DNA of 64,000 nucleotides from Colwellia sp. PAMC 20917 (GCF_001767295.1 NZ_CP014944.1:4092001-4156000); one strand, 5' to 3'. Shown: positions 45,383 to 54,665, counted from the first letter of the stretch. Notes: generated by a model from the letters alone, not told the origin. Numbers and translations are program-made.

Positions 45383-45406
45383 CCCGAGTCTCCATCGGGT
45401 TTTTTT
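45383..45406 (+). terminator. Orphan terminator hairpin (plus strand)
   Basis: CCCGA (45383-45387) pairs with TCGGG (45395-45399) around a 7-base loop, followed by seven T. No plus-strand protein gene ends nearby (the pirin gene stops 620 bases earlier, with a minus-strand gene between), so it may end a short untranslated transcript. Confidence 0.7.
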
Positions 45407-45519
45407 GTGCCTTAAAATACATAGACGAAAAGCAATAATGGCAAGACTGCCCCTGCAGTAATTTATTAATAGCCCAAGCTTTGTACAATAAGCAATAAGG
45501 CCAATAAAGGAAATTCACC

Positions 45520-46188
45520 ATGAAAAAAATAATCACCACCGCATCTGCGATATTATTGCTACAAGCCTGTACAACATTTGATCCCTACACAGGTGAAAGT
45601 AAAACCAGTAAAACAGCTATAGGCGCAACAGCGGGCGCAAGCTTAGCAGCAGTTATTGCCTTTATAGACAATAAAGACAAAGACAGCAGAACACGCAACA
45701 AACGTATTTTAGCAGCAGCATCAGGTGGCGCCGCAATCGGTGGTGGTATTGGCTACTATATGGACACTCAAGAAGCTAAATTGCGTAAGCAATTGCGCGA
45801 CAGTGGCGTGAGTATTGTGCGTGACGGCGACAAAATTAACCTTGTTATGCCAGGCAACATTACTTTTGCTTCGAACAGCTCAAACATTAACAGCAATTTT
45901 ACTAGCGTATTAGATTCTGTTTCTTTGGTGCTTGAAGAATATAACCAAACCATTATTGTTGTTTCTGGTCACACTGACTCTAGTGGCTCTGCCCAGCATA
46001 ACCAAAAATTGTCTGAAGACCGAGCTGGCTCAGTCGCTAATTATCTTCGTGGACAAAAAATCCTTAGTGATCGTTTAGAAACTGTTGGCTTTGGTGAAAC
46101 ACAACCGGCAGTAACGAACAAAACAGCTGCAGGTCGCGAGCTTAACCGCCGTGTTGAAATAACCTTGTTACCGATAGAACAGTCATAA
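45520..46188 (+). CDS. OmpA-family outer-membrane lipoprotein (YiaD-like)
   Basis: A 222-residue lipoprotein. The signal peptide ends in lipobox LLLQAC (Cys17), with Thr at +2, so outer-membrane sorting is expected. Glycine-zipper segments (AIGATAGASLAAVIAF; SGGAAIGGGIGYYMD) lie at residues ~35-90. The C-terminal OmpA peptidoglycan-binding domain shows VVSGHTDSSGSAQHNQKLSE and GRELNRRVEITLLP. It probably anchors the outer membrane to peptidoglycan. It has its own AAAGGA ribosome site and a hairpin downstream. Confidence 0.93.
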   Translation: MKKIITTASAILLLQACTTFDPYTGESKTSKTAIGATAGASLAAVIAFIDNKDKDSRTRNKRILAAASGGAAIGGGIGYYMDTQEAKLRKQLRDSGVSIVRDGDKINLVMPGNITFASNSSNINSNFTSVLDSVSLVLEEYNQTIIVVSGHTDSSGSAQHNQKLSEDRAGSVANYLRGQKILSDRLETVGFGETQPAVTNKTAAGRELNRRVEITLLPIEQS

Positions 46189-46203
46189 AGCGTCATTAAA
46201 ATA

Positions 46204-46242
46204 AAGCCATTATCATCGCGTTATATGCATTGATAATGGCTT
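46204..46242. terminator. 12-bp inverted repeat after the OmpA-like gene
   Basis: AAGCCATTATCA (46204-46215) pairs perfectly with TGATAATGGCTT (46231-46242). There is no T run on the plus strand; the minus strand has a looser TTTATTTTAAT tail. It may terminate either neighbour. Confidence 0.5.
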
Positions 46243-46311
46243 ATTGCTTAAGACGCTTGGCGTTAAAAGCGCGATACCATTAACATGACTTTAATCGTGC
46301 TAACCATCAAG

Positions 46312-46493
46312 ATTTCAAACCAACATTTCAAATCAATATCTACAATCAATATCTACAATCAATATCTACAATTAATATCTACAATTAATATTTCAAATCA
46401 ATATCTACAATCAACATCTACAATTAATATTTCAAATCAATATCTATAATCAACATCTACAATCAACATCTACAATTAATATTTCAAATCAAT
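46312..46493. repeat. Minisatellite: fourteen 13-bp units
   Basis: Fourteen consecutive 13-bp units of two variants, ATTTCAAATCAAT and ATCTACAATYAAY, run 46312-46493. The last units extend into the 3' end of the oxidoreductase gene and encode its final residues (IDLKY-stop). The unit length is not a multiple of 3, so array changes would shift the end of that protein. There are no spacers, so it is not CRISPR. Confidence 0.9.
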
Positions 46494-47459
46494 AAGTTTT
46501 CTAACGCTATCTAAAGTTTCGATAAGCTGGCGACTAAAATTAAAGGTCATGATATGGCTTTCCTTTTTCCCTTGACGTAACAGTTCGTTAAAATGGTTGA
46601 TTTGGTGATCATAGCCATAGGTTTTGCCATTAAAAGAGATAACTTCTTCTTTGGTATCGGTTACTAAAGTGACGGTTGAAGGGCTGTTAAAGCCACTGTT
46701 AATTTTAATATTACCTTGTTCACAATAAAACACCGCTTCACTTGGCGTCGACTCCAAGAGTGTCGATTTCAATACGGCTACCGCGTTATTTTTATAGTTA
46801 AAGACCATTGAACAGGAAGAGTCTGCGCCATTAGCAAAAAATGTTGCTTCAGCGGTCATGGTCTCTGGCATGCCAAGGGTAGTGAGTGCTGCAAAAATAG
46901 GATAAATGCCAATATCTAAAAGACTGCCTCCGCCTAATGATTTATTAAACAGCCTAGCTTCTTGGTTAAATTCTCTTGCGAAACCAAAATCTGCTTCAAC
47001 TTTATGTAGATTTCCGTAAGTTTTATCAGTCAGTTTATTTAAAACAAAATTATAATGGGGAAGAAAATAGGTCCAGAGCCCTTCCATTAGCAGAGTATTA
47101 TTTGCCGTTGCAGCATCAATCATGCATTGCACTTCATCTTTATTCATGGCAAAAGGTTTTTCACATAGCACCGCGATACCACGCTCTAAGCACAGCAGCG
47201 CATTTTCTTTATGCATTGAATGTGGTGTTGCTATGTAAATAGCGTCAACATTTTTATCATTCACGAGCGCCTTATAACTGCTGTAAGCTTTAGTCGCGTG
47301 ATATTTATCGGCAAAATCATTGGCTTTTTGCTGTGTTCTTGAAGCAACGCCATATAGCTCAGCATCTTTTACCGTTAATAAGTCTGTTGCAAATTTATTG
47401 GCTATATTACCTAAGCCGATAATCCCCCAACGTATGTTTCTATTTTTTAGTGATTTCAT
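46476..47459 (-). CDS. Gfo/Idh/MocA-family oxidoreductase
   Basis: A 327-residue NAD(P)-dependent oxidoreductase. The N-terminal Rossmann fold has WGIIGLGNIANKFATDLL (residues ~11-28) and the family's EKP motif in VLCEKPFAMNKDE (Lys catalytic). The C-terminal alpha/beta domain includes GGGSLLDIGIYPIFAALTTL. The closest look is to trans-1,2-dihydrobenzene-1,2-diol dehydrogenase-like members, but the sugar or diol substrate is not identifiable. The stop codon lies in a 13-bp minisatellite. A second array sits between this gene and the upstream SDR gene. Confidence 0.9.
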   Translation of the reverse strand: MKSLKNRNIRWGIIGLGNIANKFATDLLTVKDAELYGVASRTQQKANDFADKYHATKAYSSYKALVNDKNVDAIYIATPHSMHKENALLCLERGIAVLCEKPFAMNKDEVQCMIDAATANNTLLMEGLWTYFLPHYNFVLNKLTDKTYGNLHKVEADFGFAREFNQEARLFNKSLGGGSLLDIGIYPIFAALTTLGMPETMTAEATFFANGADSSCSMVFNYKNNAVAVLKSTLLESTPSEAVFYCEQGNIKINSGFNSPSTVTLVTDTKEEVISFNGKTYGYDHQINHFNELLRQGKKESHIMTFNFSRQLIETLDSVRKLIDLKY

Positions 47460-47580
47460 TAACGATTACTCAAGATAAATTACAATTAAAAAGTACAAAT
47501 AAAAATTATTTTCTGATTGAGCTAATACTCTTTGTTCCACAGACTAGCTATCTTTAATAAAGCGTCATTAGCCCATCGAT

Positions 47581-47632
47581 ACTTAAGCTCGAAACTTAAG
47601 CTCGAAACTTAAGCTCAAAACTTAAGCCTGAT
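47581..47632. repeat. Second 13-bp tandem array (four units)
   Basis: Four units of ACTTAAGCTCGAA (47581-47593, 47594-47606, 47607-47619, 47620-47632), the first two identical and the last diverged. It lies 14 bases beyond the SDR stop codon. The unit sequence differs from the 46.3-kb array but the length is the same. Confidence 0.9.
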
Positions 47633-47645
47633 ACTAAGCATAATG

Positions 47646-48341
47646 TTAACCAACATAATCTTGGGCGCAAAATAAAATACCACTTCCTTGCTCTTTTTCT
47701 AATAGTATGGGAATAAGTGCACCGGGCAGTACTGAATCGACATCGTTAGGGGCAAAGGAGCCGCCAAGGTCTGTTTTTAACCAACCAGGGTCGAGTAAGT
47801 TCATTAATACGTTAGTGCCTAATAGCGTCGGCATCATATCGCGAACATACCTTTCAAGAGCGGCTTTTGAACAACTATATGCCATCAATTCAGGTTGATT
47901 ACTAATGCCTGAAGAAACATTAACAATACGTCCCCAGTTACGTGCTAGCATCCCTGGAAGAAAAGCATCACATAACTTAGCCGGTGCAATACTATTAACC
48001 ATAAAGCTGTGTAGGTATTCCTCTGCCGTTGGAGCAAAGAGTGGCTGATACGTCGTCATGATTGCTGCATTATTATACAGTATATCTAGGTGGTTATTAC
48101 TTAAGGCTTTCACTTCAGTAATTAAATGCTCTACTTGAGAGATTGAATTAAGTTCAGCCGCTACAGCATAAACTTCATGACCCGCTGTGGTTAATTCATT
48201 AAGCAAATCTCTAGTACTGGCTAATTGTCGAGAATGAATGATGAGTTTACAGCCTTGTTTAGCTAACTCTTTAGCAACACGAAGACCGATCCCTCGACTA
48301 GCACCCGTTACTAGCGCCCATTTATTTTCTATATTTAACAT
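47646..48341 (-). CDS. Short-chain dehydrogenase/reductase
   Basis: A 231-residue classical SDR. The cofactor motif is VTGASRGIGLRVAKEL (TGxxxGIG), YNNAAIM is the NNAG-type motif, and the catalytic Ser is in VSSGIS and the Tyr/Lys in MAYSCSKAALERYV. The Arg after the first Gly loop suggests NADPH preference, which is weak evidence. It is divergent from a LysR gene 235 bases away, which probably controls it. The substrate is unknown. Confidence 0.92.
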   Translation of the reverse strand: MLNIENKWALVTGASRGIGLRVAKELAKQGCKLIIHSRQLASTRDLLNELTTAGHEVYAVAAELNSISQVEHLITEVKALSNNHLDILYNNAAIMTTYQPLFAPTAEEYLHSFMVNSIAPAKLCDAFLPGMLARNWGRIVNVSSGISNQPELMAYSCSKAALERYVRDMMPTLLGTNVLMNLLDPGWLKTDLGGSFAPNDVDSVLPGALIPILLEKEQGSGILFCAQDYVG

Positions 48342-48576
48342 TTTTATGCCTATTTTTATTTAAATTGGTTAATCAAATTATTGATTTGTTGTCTTTGTTT
48401 TACCACTTTATGTTGTAATACTTTAGTGACTGCATTAGCGTTTACTGGTGAAATTAATCACAGCCAAGCATAAAGCAGGTAATAACAAGACTTCGTATTT
48501 TTCACTAAAAATTTGCAAATGAATATATAACAAAATAAAATTCATTGTTTTATATAACACACAATAAGCGCAAAAG

Positions 48577-49470
48577 ATGATGAATAAAGAGCATAAAAAA
48601 CTTGAGCGATTAATGTTATTTAGTGAAGTTGCCCGCCATTTAAGCTTTACGGTCGCGGCACAAAATTTACAAATATCAAGAGGGCATCTATCTGCTCAAA
48701 TTCGTCGATTGGAAAAGGAGATGGGTTTTGCTTTGTTGATCCGCTCGACACGGAGTGTTCGCTTAACCGCAGAAGGTGAAAGTGTTTTAACGGGTGTAAA
48801 TAAAATTCGTAATTCTGTTTTAGAGTTAGAACGAAATGCTGGTCATAAAGGCAATGCTATTGAAGGTGTTATAAAAATTACAGCACCAAGCCTCTTTACC
48901 AAAAGGTTTTTACTCGACATTTTTTCTAAGTTTAGCGCCTTACATCCCGCCATTGAGTTTTCTATCGATACCAGTTACACCCGTTTTGATCTAAATCGCA
49001 GTGATTTTGACTTGGCTTTTCGTGCCACTAACTCCCCGCCTTTAAATATGGTTGCAAAAGCTATCTTGCCCTATAAACATTGCTGTTGTGCTTCTGCTGA
49101 GTATTTAGATAAATACAGTAAACCAAAGGAGCCTAGCGATTTAAAAACGCACCAATGTTTAAGGGGACAAGAGCAATTAACCTGGTCATTCTTAAACGCT
49201 GAGGTGCCCGTAGATGGTTGGTTAAAAATAAACGATAACCATATGCTGAAAACATTAGCATTAAAGGGCGAAGGTATAATTAGGGTACCTGACTATTTAG
49301 TCGACCAAGAGATTAAGGAGGGAACGTTAGTGGCTATACTTGAAAGTGAAATGCCAGCAGGGCAGACCATTTTTATGATTTATCCTCAATTAATTCACCA
49401 GTCGAATAAACTGAACGCTTTTATTGAATTTACTAAAGAATATTTTAATGAAATAGCTTTAATAAACTAA
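48577..49470 (+). CDS. LysR-family transcriptional regulator
   Basis: A 297-residue LysR protein. The N-terminal helix-turn-helix (LMLFSEVARHLSFTVAAQNL, QISRGHLSAQIRRLEKEMG) is followed by an effector domain with IKITAPSLFTKRFLLDIFSK. The CrgA/DsdC-like subgroup is suggested by GVIKITAP. Two adjacent ATG codons (48577 and 48580) are possible starts. It is divergent from the SDR gene, with the shared 235-base promoter region the likely target. Confidence 0.9.
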   Translation: MMNKEHKKLERLMLFSEVARHLSFTVAAQNLQISRGHLSAQIRRLEKEMGFALLIRSTRSVRLTAEGESVLTGVNKIRNSVLELERNAGHKGNAIEGVIKITAPSLFTKRFLLDIFSKFSALHPAIEFSIDTSYTRFDLNRSDFDLAFRATNSPPLNMVAKAILPYKHCCCASAEYLDKYSKPKEPSDLKTHQCLRGQEQLTWSFLNAEVPVDGWLKINDNHMLKTLALKGEGIIRVPDYLVDQEIKEGTLVAILESEMPAGQTIFMIYPQLIHQSNKLNAFIEFTKEYFNEIALIN

Positions 49471-49630
49471 ATCATTAGCTTTAAGATCATTGATTTATAT
49501 GAGGAATAATCTAAATTATACAAGAAGTTTACCTTTGCGCCTTATTTTATATCCTAGCATTATATTAAGGTTTAAAAATAACTAAAGTTATGGTCACTTT
49601 TGACTGTAATTTTCAATATTTATTAGCTAA

Positions 49631-50311
49631 CTTAAATCAAGTGCTACTGAAACTGTTGCTAGTACTTTAAAATATGATCTTGGCAGCACCAAGGCTTGGC
49701 TGCCGTTTGGTTATAGTGGCAATCAACAAAAACTCGGTATTATTATCGCGTTAATTGAGCTTATTATGATGCAAGCAGCCATTCCTACTGAAACCAGCTA
49801 TCTCCCGGTAAAAAGAGCAGTTACCGCATTGGAATTAGGACAAATTGACTTCGATGTTGTTAGCCCCAATTGGTTTAAAGATAAAATTATTGGTGTTGAT
49901 TATGTTAGCAGTGTTCCTTTATTTGAAGTAACAGAATACTTTGTTACATTGCCCAATGTTGCAGTAGAGTTCAATCAAGCAGAAATGGCTTATGGGCAGT
50001 TAGTTGGCACAGTAGCAGGCTATGCTTATTTTGATGATGACAAGTTTACTCGCGCTGATTTTTTATCAGAAAGTGAATTAGTCAAAGGGTTGGCAAAAGG
50101 GCGCTTTAAGGTTGCTATTATAGAAGAAAGAGCGGCTCAATATTGGGCTGAAAAACATCAAACGTCAATAGCACTCGCTTCTTTGCATACTAAAGGTGAT
50201 ATCGTTATTAGATTAAGAAAATAACACGAAAATTTACTTCCTCGAATCAACCAAGCCATCTCTGTATTGAAAAAAAATGGTCAGTTTAAAAAAGTATTTG
50301 ATGATTATTAA
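49631..50311 (+). pseudogene. Periplasmic solute-binding protein (SBP_bac_3-like), start lost and nonsense codon
   Basis: One frame reads as a family-3 amino-acid-type solute-binding protein: AWLPFGYSGNQQKLGIIIAL, PVKRAVTALELGQIDFDVVS, DYVSSVPLFEVTEYFVTLPN and LAKGRFKVAIIEERAAQYWA. A TAA at 50222-50224 interrupts it after IRLRK, and homologous sequence continues in frame (HENLLPRINQAISVLKKNGQ, then FKKVFDDY-stop at 50311). The frame upstream is closed at 49628-49630, with no start or signal peptide. Neither the ATG at 49766 nor any other start gives a secreted protein. Confidence 0.75.
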
Positions 50312-50439
50312 TAATAAAGCTGGCGAAGATATGATCTTTTATTAGCGCACTATTCTTGTGGTATAAGCTCTGTATACAGCACAGGGTCTTAAGTTTGTTT
50401 TATTGTTTGTTATAAAATAAAGCCTTAATGACAAACTAC

Positions 50440-50949
50440 CTATTCTTCTTGCTCAGGGTTATAAGTAATCGCTTTATTGGCAATGGCATATGAAAATCCT
50501 TTGGTTGCCGTTAAATGGCGTAACGCTTTTTGCTTCAACTTTATATCGCTAATAGGCTCTTCACCAAATTTTCTAATTTTTAACGCCAAGGCTTTATCAA
50601 AATAGTCCTCTTCTGACGTTTCAAGTTCATTGACACACTCATTAATGGTTGTTGATTGAAAACCCTTAGCATAAAGTTTCTCTTTTATTTTATTTGGGCC
50701 TATTTTACTTTCGGCCAGACTAAGCGTTAGTCTTTTAGCATAACGAGCATCATCTATAATTTCGTGTTCAATTAAATAATCTAAGGCAGTTTGATTATAT
50801 TGAGTATCATCTTTGAATAATAAATTGGCTTTTTGCAATAAAGATTTTGCTGAGTAATCACCATATCTCTCGATCATCCACATCATGTATGATTGAACAC
50901 GTTTGTAAGAAATTTCTTGGGGTTTGGTGCTTTTTTTAGTTTTGTACAT
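50440..50949 (-). CDS. recX: RecX-family regulatory protein
   Basis: A 169-residue all-helical protein of the RecX family, which caps RecA filaments. The tandem three-helix RecX modules are visible: LDYLIEHEIIDDARYAKRLT, IGPNKIKEKLYAKGFQSTTI and LRHLTATKGFSYAIANKAI. It is slightly longer at the N-terminus than E. coli RecX. There is no recA next to it here, so it may be a second or displaced recX. An open frame of normal length with a good start supports a working gene. Confidence 0.88.
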   Translation of the reverse strand: MYKTKKSTKPQEISYKRVQSYMMWMIERYGDYSAKSLLQKANLLFKDDTQYNQTALDYLIEHEIIDDARYAKRLTLSLAESKIGPNKIKEKLYAKGFQSTTINECVNELETSEEDYFDKALALKIRKFGEEPISDIKLKQKALRHLTATKGFSYAIANKAITYNPEQEE

Positions 50950-51301
50950 ACGGCCACTTTTGTTAAGGAACGTATAACCGTTCAGCGTTGGTGTAAATAT
51001 TCCAAATATGGATGTTTTATGTAACGACTAGGTGAGTAAATTAGCCAAGCTATTTTAGCTAAAGCCTACTAGAACCTCATTATAGTAACGCCTGACCTGC
51101 TTTAGGGTCAAACTTTACTGTTATCTCTTTGAGGAAATTATTGGCTATAAAGGAGAAAGCTCATCAGTCGGCAAACTATTTTTGGACTTTAGGTAGAGCG
51201 AACAGATAATTTAAAGGGACATAGGTTAACCGTTAGAACTTAAACCGATACCATAGTAGGTTAAATTTCTAACTAGTTAACACTATCCCCATTTCATGTA
51301 G
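50950..51301. other. Intergenic region before the iron permease gene
   Basis: About 350 bases with no recognisable gene. GGGTCAAACTTTACTG and an internal frame ending FLDFR are not enough for a call. The right end leads into a promoter overlapping a Fur box. Confidence 0.5.
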
Positions 51302-51323
51302 TATAATGAGAATCATTCTCAAT
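51302..51323 (+). promoter_or_regulatory. Fur box overlapping a -10 element
   Basis: TGAGAATCATTCTCA (51307-51321) is a near-perfect Fur-type palindrome with GAGAAT-C-ATTCTC symmetry. It overlaps a canonical TATAAT (51302-51307). Fur-Fe(II) bound here would block RNA polymerase, so the iron permease gene should be induced by iron starvation. Confidence 0.85.
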
Positions 51324-51340
51324 TGCGTTATCAGTTATTT

Positions 51341-53296
51341 ATGACTTATTATTTTTCTGGTTATTTTCAAAAATTAATGACTTTTTCAATGCGCTCATTT
51401 AAGCGCAAATTTATTTATATTTTTTTTGTCATTGGTTATCTTATCTCAACGCAAACATCGGCAAGCAGCGATACAGAAGGATTACGTCAACTTTTACAAC
51501 TCACTGAATATATTAGTGTTGATTATGCTTCTGCCATTAGTAATGGCAAAATCATTGATCAAGGTGAGTATCAAGAAATGCTTGATTTTTCGAACATTAT
51601 TGCTGAAAGAGCGGTAAGAGAGCCGGGAGAACAAGCCATGATTACGCTATCGAAATCACTTCTCTGTGCGATACAAGCGAAAAAAACACTTGTCGAAATA
51701 CAAGCGTTGACCAGTGAATTAAAAAACGTGCTGTTAAAAAACTCTCCGCAGTTATCGTTACCAACATCTTTACTTTCGGTATCTAGAGTCAAGCAATTAT
51801 TTCAAAATAATTGTGCCAGTTGTCATGGTGTAACGGGTAAAGGAGACGGGGAGCTTGCAAGGCAACTAAGTCCACAGCCTACAAATTTTAACGAAAGAAC
51901 ACGTGCTTTAGACCGTTCTATTCTGGGATTATATGATGTGGTAACCGGCGGTCTTGACGGCACTGCTATGCCTTCATTTAATCACTTAACGGCGAAACAA
52001 CGTTGGTCGTTAGCATTTTATACAGGTAGTTTAGCTTTTGTTTTTGATGAAAAACGACAAGAAAATAATGCGCTTGATCTCTCACTCGCCGACCTTGTTC
52101 AGTATAGCCCTAACGAATTGTATAGGGCGAAAACTGACTTGGAAAAGGGTTTTGTTGAGCAGCTTAGAGCTAACCCTGAGGAACTGTTTTCTGCAACTAA
52201 GGCACCATTAACAATCGCGCGTGATCAACTTAAAAAAGCACTTGCCGCTTACAAAAATAATGACGTTAAACTTGCCCAACAATTTGCGGTGAGTGCCTAC
52301 TTAGATGGCTTTGAGCTTATTGAAAATAACCTCGACGCTTATGATAGTTCGTTACGTAAAATGATTGAATTTAACTTACTAGGCTTGCGCAATGAAATTA
52401 ACAACAAGGAAGGCTCGGTTGACGTTGCTGTATCTGTTTCTGCAGTTTTGCTGCAAATAGAGCAAGCTGAATTTTTACTCAATGACTCAGCGATATCAGA
52501 CACAGCTTTGTTTAGCGCCAGTTTTATTATTTTGTTACGAGAGGGCTTAGAGGCGCTATTGGTTGTGCTGGTACTTTTTACCATACTGGTTAGGTCTAAT
52601 AAAAAAGAAGCCATTAAATATCTTCATTTTGGCTGGGCAGCAGCGTTAATTGCGGGTGGGTTAACTTGGTTAGTGGCACAAAAATTAGTAACGATTAGCG
52701 GTGCTAGCCGTGAAACCATGGAAGGGGTTGCCGCGCTGTTAGCGGCGATTGTGCTCTTTTATGTTGGTTTTTGGATGCACAGTAAAACGCAAGCCGATCA
52801 ATGGCAACGTTATGTTCAACAAAATATTAATAAGAGTTTAAAATCGGGTGCCTTATGGGGAATCTCTGGCTTAGCGTTTATTGCGGTTTATCGTGAGGTT
52901 TTTGAGACAGTACTGTTTTATCAATCATTGTTAACCCAGACGAACCCCTCACAGCAATTTGTTCTTTTTAGTGGCTTTGGGGCAGCAGCGGCTATGCTAG
53001 TTGTCGTGGCCTGGTTAATGATTAAATATTCTATTAAATTACCAATAGCGCGATTCTTTTCAATAACAACGTATTTACTATTAGCCTTGTCATTTATTCT
53101 CGCGGGTAAAGCGATAACAGCGCTGCAAGAAGCCGCTATTATTAGTATTACGCGCTTTCCTATTGACTTTCATTTCGCGTGGCTAGGTATTAATTCAACG
53201 TGGCAAGGCATCACGACGCAAGCTTTTATCTTGTTTTTTTCCAGTGCGTTATTCTTTAAGCCTTGGTTAAAAAAGACGAGCAGGGTAGATGAATAA
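51341..53296 (+). CDS. Cytochrome c - FTR1-family iron permease fusion
   Basis: About 650 residues. A signal peptide is followed by a periplasmic region with one cytochrome c motif CASCHGVTGKGDGELARQ (CxxCH) near residue 165, a helical linker, and a C-terminal FTR1/EfeU-type iron permease. The permease has seven membrane spans and the iron-relay motifs REGLEALLVVLVLF and REVFETVLFYQS. Heme-linked oxidation of Fe2+ coupled to permeation of Fe3+ is the usual model. The start is uncertain: I use ATG 51341, but no candidate has a good Shine-Dalgarno, ATG 51377 or 51389 would give a neater signal peptide, and the TTG at 51323 lies in the Fur box. Confidence 0.88.
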   Translation: MTYYFSGYFQKLMTFSMRSFKRKFIYIFFVIGYLISTQTSASSDTEGLRQLLQLTEYISVDYASAISNGKIIDQGEYQEMLDFSNIIAERAVREPGEQAMITLSKSLLCAIQAKKTLVEIQALTSELKNVLLKNSPQLSLPTSLLSVSRVKQLFQNNCASCHGVTGKGDGELARQLSPQPTNFNERTRALDRSILGLYDVVTGGLDGTAMPSFNHLTAKQRWSLAFYTGSLAFVFDEKRQENNALDLSLADLVQYSPNELYRAKTDLEKGFVEQLRANPEELFSATKAPLTIARDQLKKALAAYKNNDVKLAQQFAVSAYLDGFELIENNLDAYDSSLRKMIEFNLLGLRNEINNKEGSVDVAVSVSAVLLQIEQAEFLLNDSAISDTALFSASFIILLREGLEALLVVLVLFTILVRSNKKEAIKYLHFGWAAALIAGGLTWLVAQKLVTISGASRETMEGVAALLAAIVLFYVGFWMHSKTQADQWQRYVQQNINKSLKSGALWGISGLAFIAVYREVFETVLFYQSLLTQTNPSQQFVLFSGFGAAAAMLVVVAWLMIKYSIKLPIARFFSITTYLLLALSFILAGKAITALQEAAIISITRFPIDFHFAWLGINSTWQGITTQAFILFFSSALFFKPWLKKTSRVDE

Positions 53297-53514
53297 ATTG
53301 AGCATCAACTTGAAAAAAAATTTATAGAATAGCAGTAGCGAACCATTTTGAGTATGGATGATAGGTGATTTTAACTCGTTAAATGCTAACCCTGCTAAGG
53401 GTAAATCAATAAAGCCCGTAGTGATTTATATTGATTATAAAAATGACAATAGACTGATATTTCAAGGCGCTAGATCCGCCATAAATATAAGCTAATGGTA
53501 CTGAGGAGGTACTT

Positions 53515-54567
53515 ATGAAAACCTTAACGACAGACGTTGTAATTATTGGTGCAGGCCCTGTTGGTTTGTTTCAAGTATTTGAGCTTGGTTTACAAGGATT
53601 AAAATCGGTTGTTATTGACAGCTTGCCAGAAGTTGGTGGCCAATGCACTGAACTCTATCCAGATAAGCCTATCTATGATATTCCTGCTTTGCCTAATGCT
53701 AAGGCAAGCCAAGTTATAGAAAATCTCTATGAGCAAGCGGCTCCCTTTAAGCCAACTTTTTTATTGGGCGAGCGGGTCGAAGACATTAATAAATTGTCGG
53801 ATGTTTCTTTTTCAGTTACCACGCACAAGAATACGCTTATTCACTGTCGCGCGGTGATTATTGCTGCTGGTAATGGTGCCTTCTCACCCGTTAAATTAAA
53901 AATACCCTTAATTGATAAATTTGAAGATAAACAACTGTTCTACCGAATCAATAATATAGAACACTTTAAAGATAAAAACGTCGTTGTGCTAGGTGGCGGA
54001 GATGCCGCACTTGATTGGAGTTTAAGCCTACAAAAAACGGCTAATAGTGTCTTGCTTATTCATCGTAGTACAAAATTTAAAGCCGCTACAAGTAGCGTGA
54101 ATGAAATGTACGCCTTGTGTGAAGAACTCAAAATGCAATTTTTATGTGGTCAAGTGAGCGACTTTCAGCAAGAAGATAATAAGCTAACTGGCCTAACAGT
54201 AAATTCAAAAGATGGCATCAAACGTAGAGTGGAACTTGATGAACTTGTTATATTCTTTGGTATGTCACCCAAGATTGGCCCGATAGCAAATTGGCAACTT
54301 GCCATGCACCAACACCAGATAAAAGTAGATACACAATCTTTTCAAACCTCAGTGCCGGGTATCTATGCCGTTGGTGATATTAATTATTACCCGGGTAAAC
54401 GAAAGTTGATTTTAAGTGGCTTCCACGAAACGGCCTTAGCGGCCTTTTCGATTGCGGAAACTGTTTTAGAAAAAGACCGTATTCCAACGTTATACACCAC
54501 AACAAGTCCAGTAGTACATCAACGAATGGGCGTTACACATTCACTCGAAAGCCTGTTGGATGATTAA
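53515..54567 (+). CDS. Ferredoxin/flavodoxin-NADP+ reductase-like flavoprotein (thioredoxin reductase fold)
   Basis: A 350-residue FAD/NAD(P) protein. It has the FAD motif VVIIGAGPVGLFQVFELGLQ, the FNR2-type EVGGQCTELYPDKPIYDIPAL, the NAD(P) motif VVVLGGGDAALDWSLSL and the C-terminal FAD motif GIYAVGDINYYPGK. There is no redox-active CxxC, so it is not a thioredoxin reductase; ferredoxin-NADP reductase of the YumC/FNR2 type fits best. GAGGAGG precedes the ATG. It lies downstream of the iron permease and could reduce ferric iron or flavodoxin. That link is inference. Confidence 0.88.
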   Translation: MKTLTTDVVIIGAGPVGLFQVFELGLQGLKSVVIDSLPEVGGQCTELYPDKPIYDIPALPNAKASQVIENLYEQAAPFKPTFLLGERVEDINKLSDVSFSVTTHKNTLIHCRAVIIAAGNGAFSPVKLKIPLIDKFEDKQLFYRINNIEHFKDKNVVVLGGGDAALDWSLSLQKTANSVLLIHRSTKFKAATSSVNEMYALCEELKMQFLCGQVSDFQQEDNKLTGLTVNSKDGIKRRVELDELVIFFGMSPKIGPIANWQLAMHQHQIKVDTQSFQTSVPGIYAVGDINYYPGKRKLILSGFHETALAAFSIAETVLEKDRIPTLYTTTSPVVHQRMGVTHSLESLLDD

Positions 54568-54665
54568 CGGATAAAACAGGCGATTGATCATTACTACTTT
54601 CCTTTTATTGCTGTCTCTTTATCTGCGCGGCGTGACTTTGGAAGCTTAGGTGGAGTGTATGTAAG

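Noticed and set aside
45261-45461. 66-codon plus-strand open frame before the OmpA-like gene
   Set aside because: It runs through the orphan terminator hairpin, starts at a poor codon and has no protein-like pattern.
46312-46493. Regular short repeats considered as a CRISPR array
   Set aside because: The units are contiguous 13-mers without spacers, and no cas genes are present.
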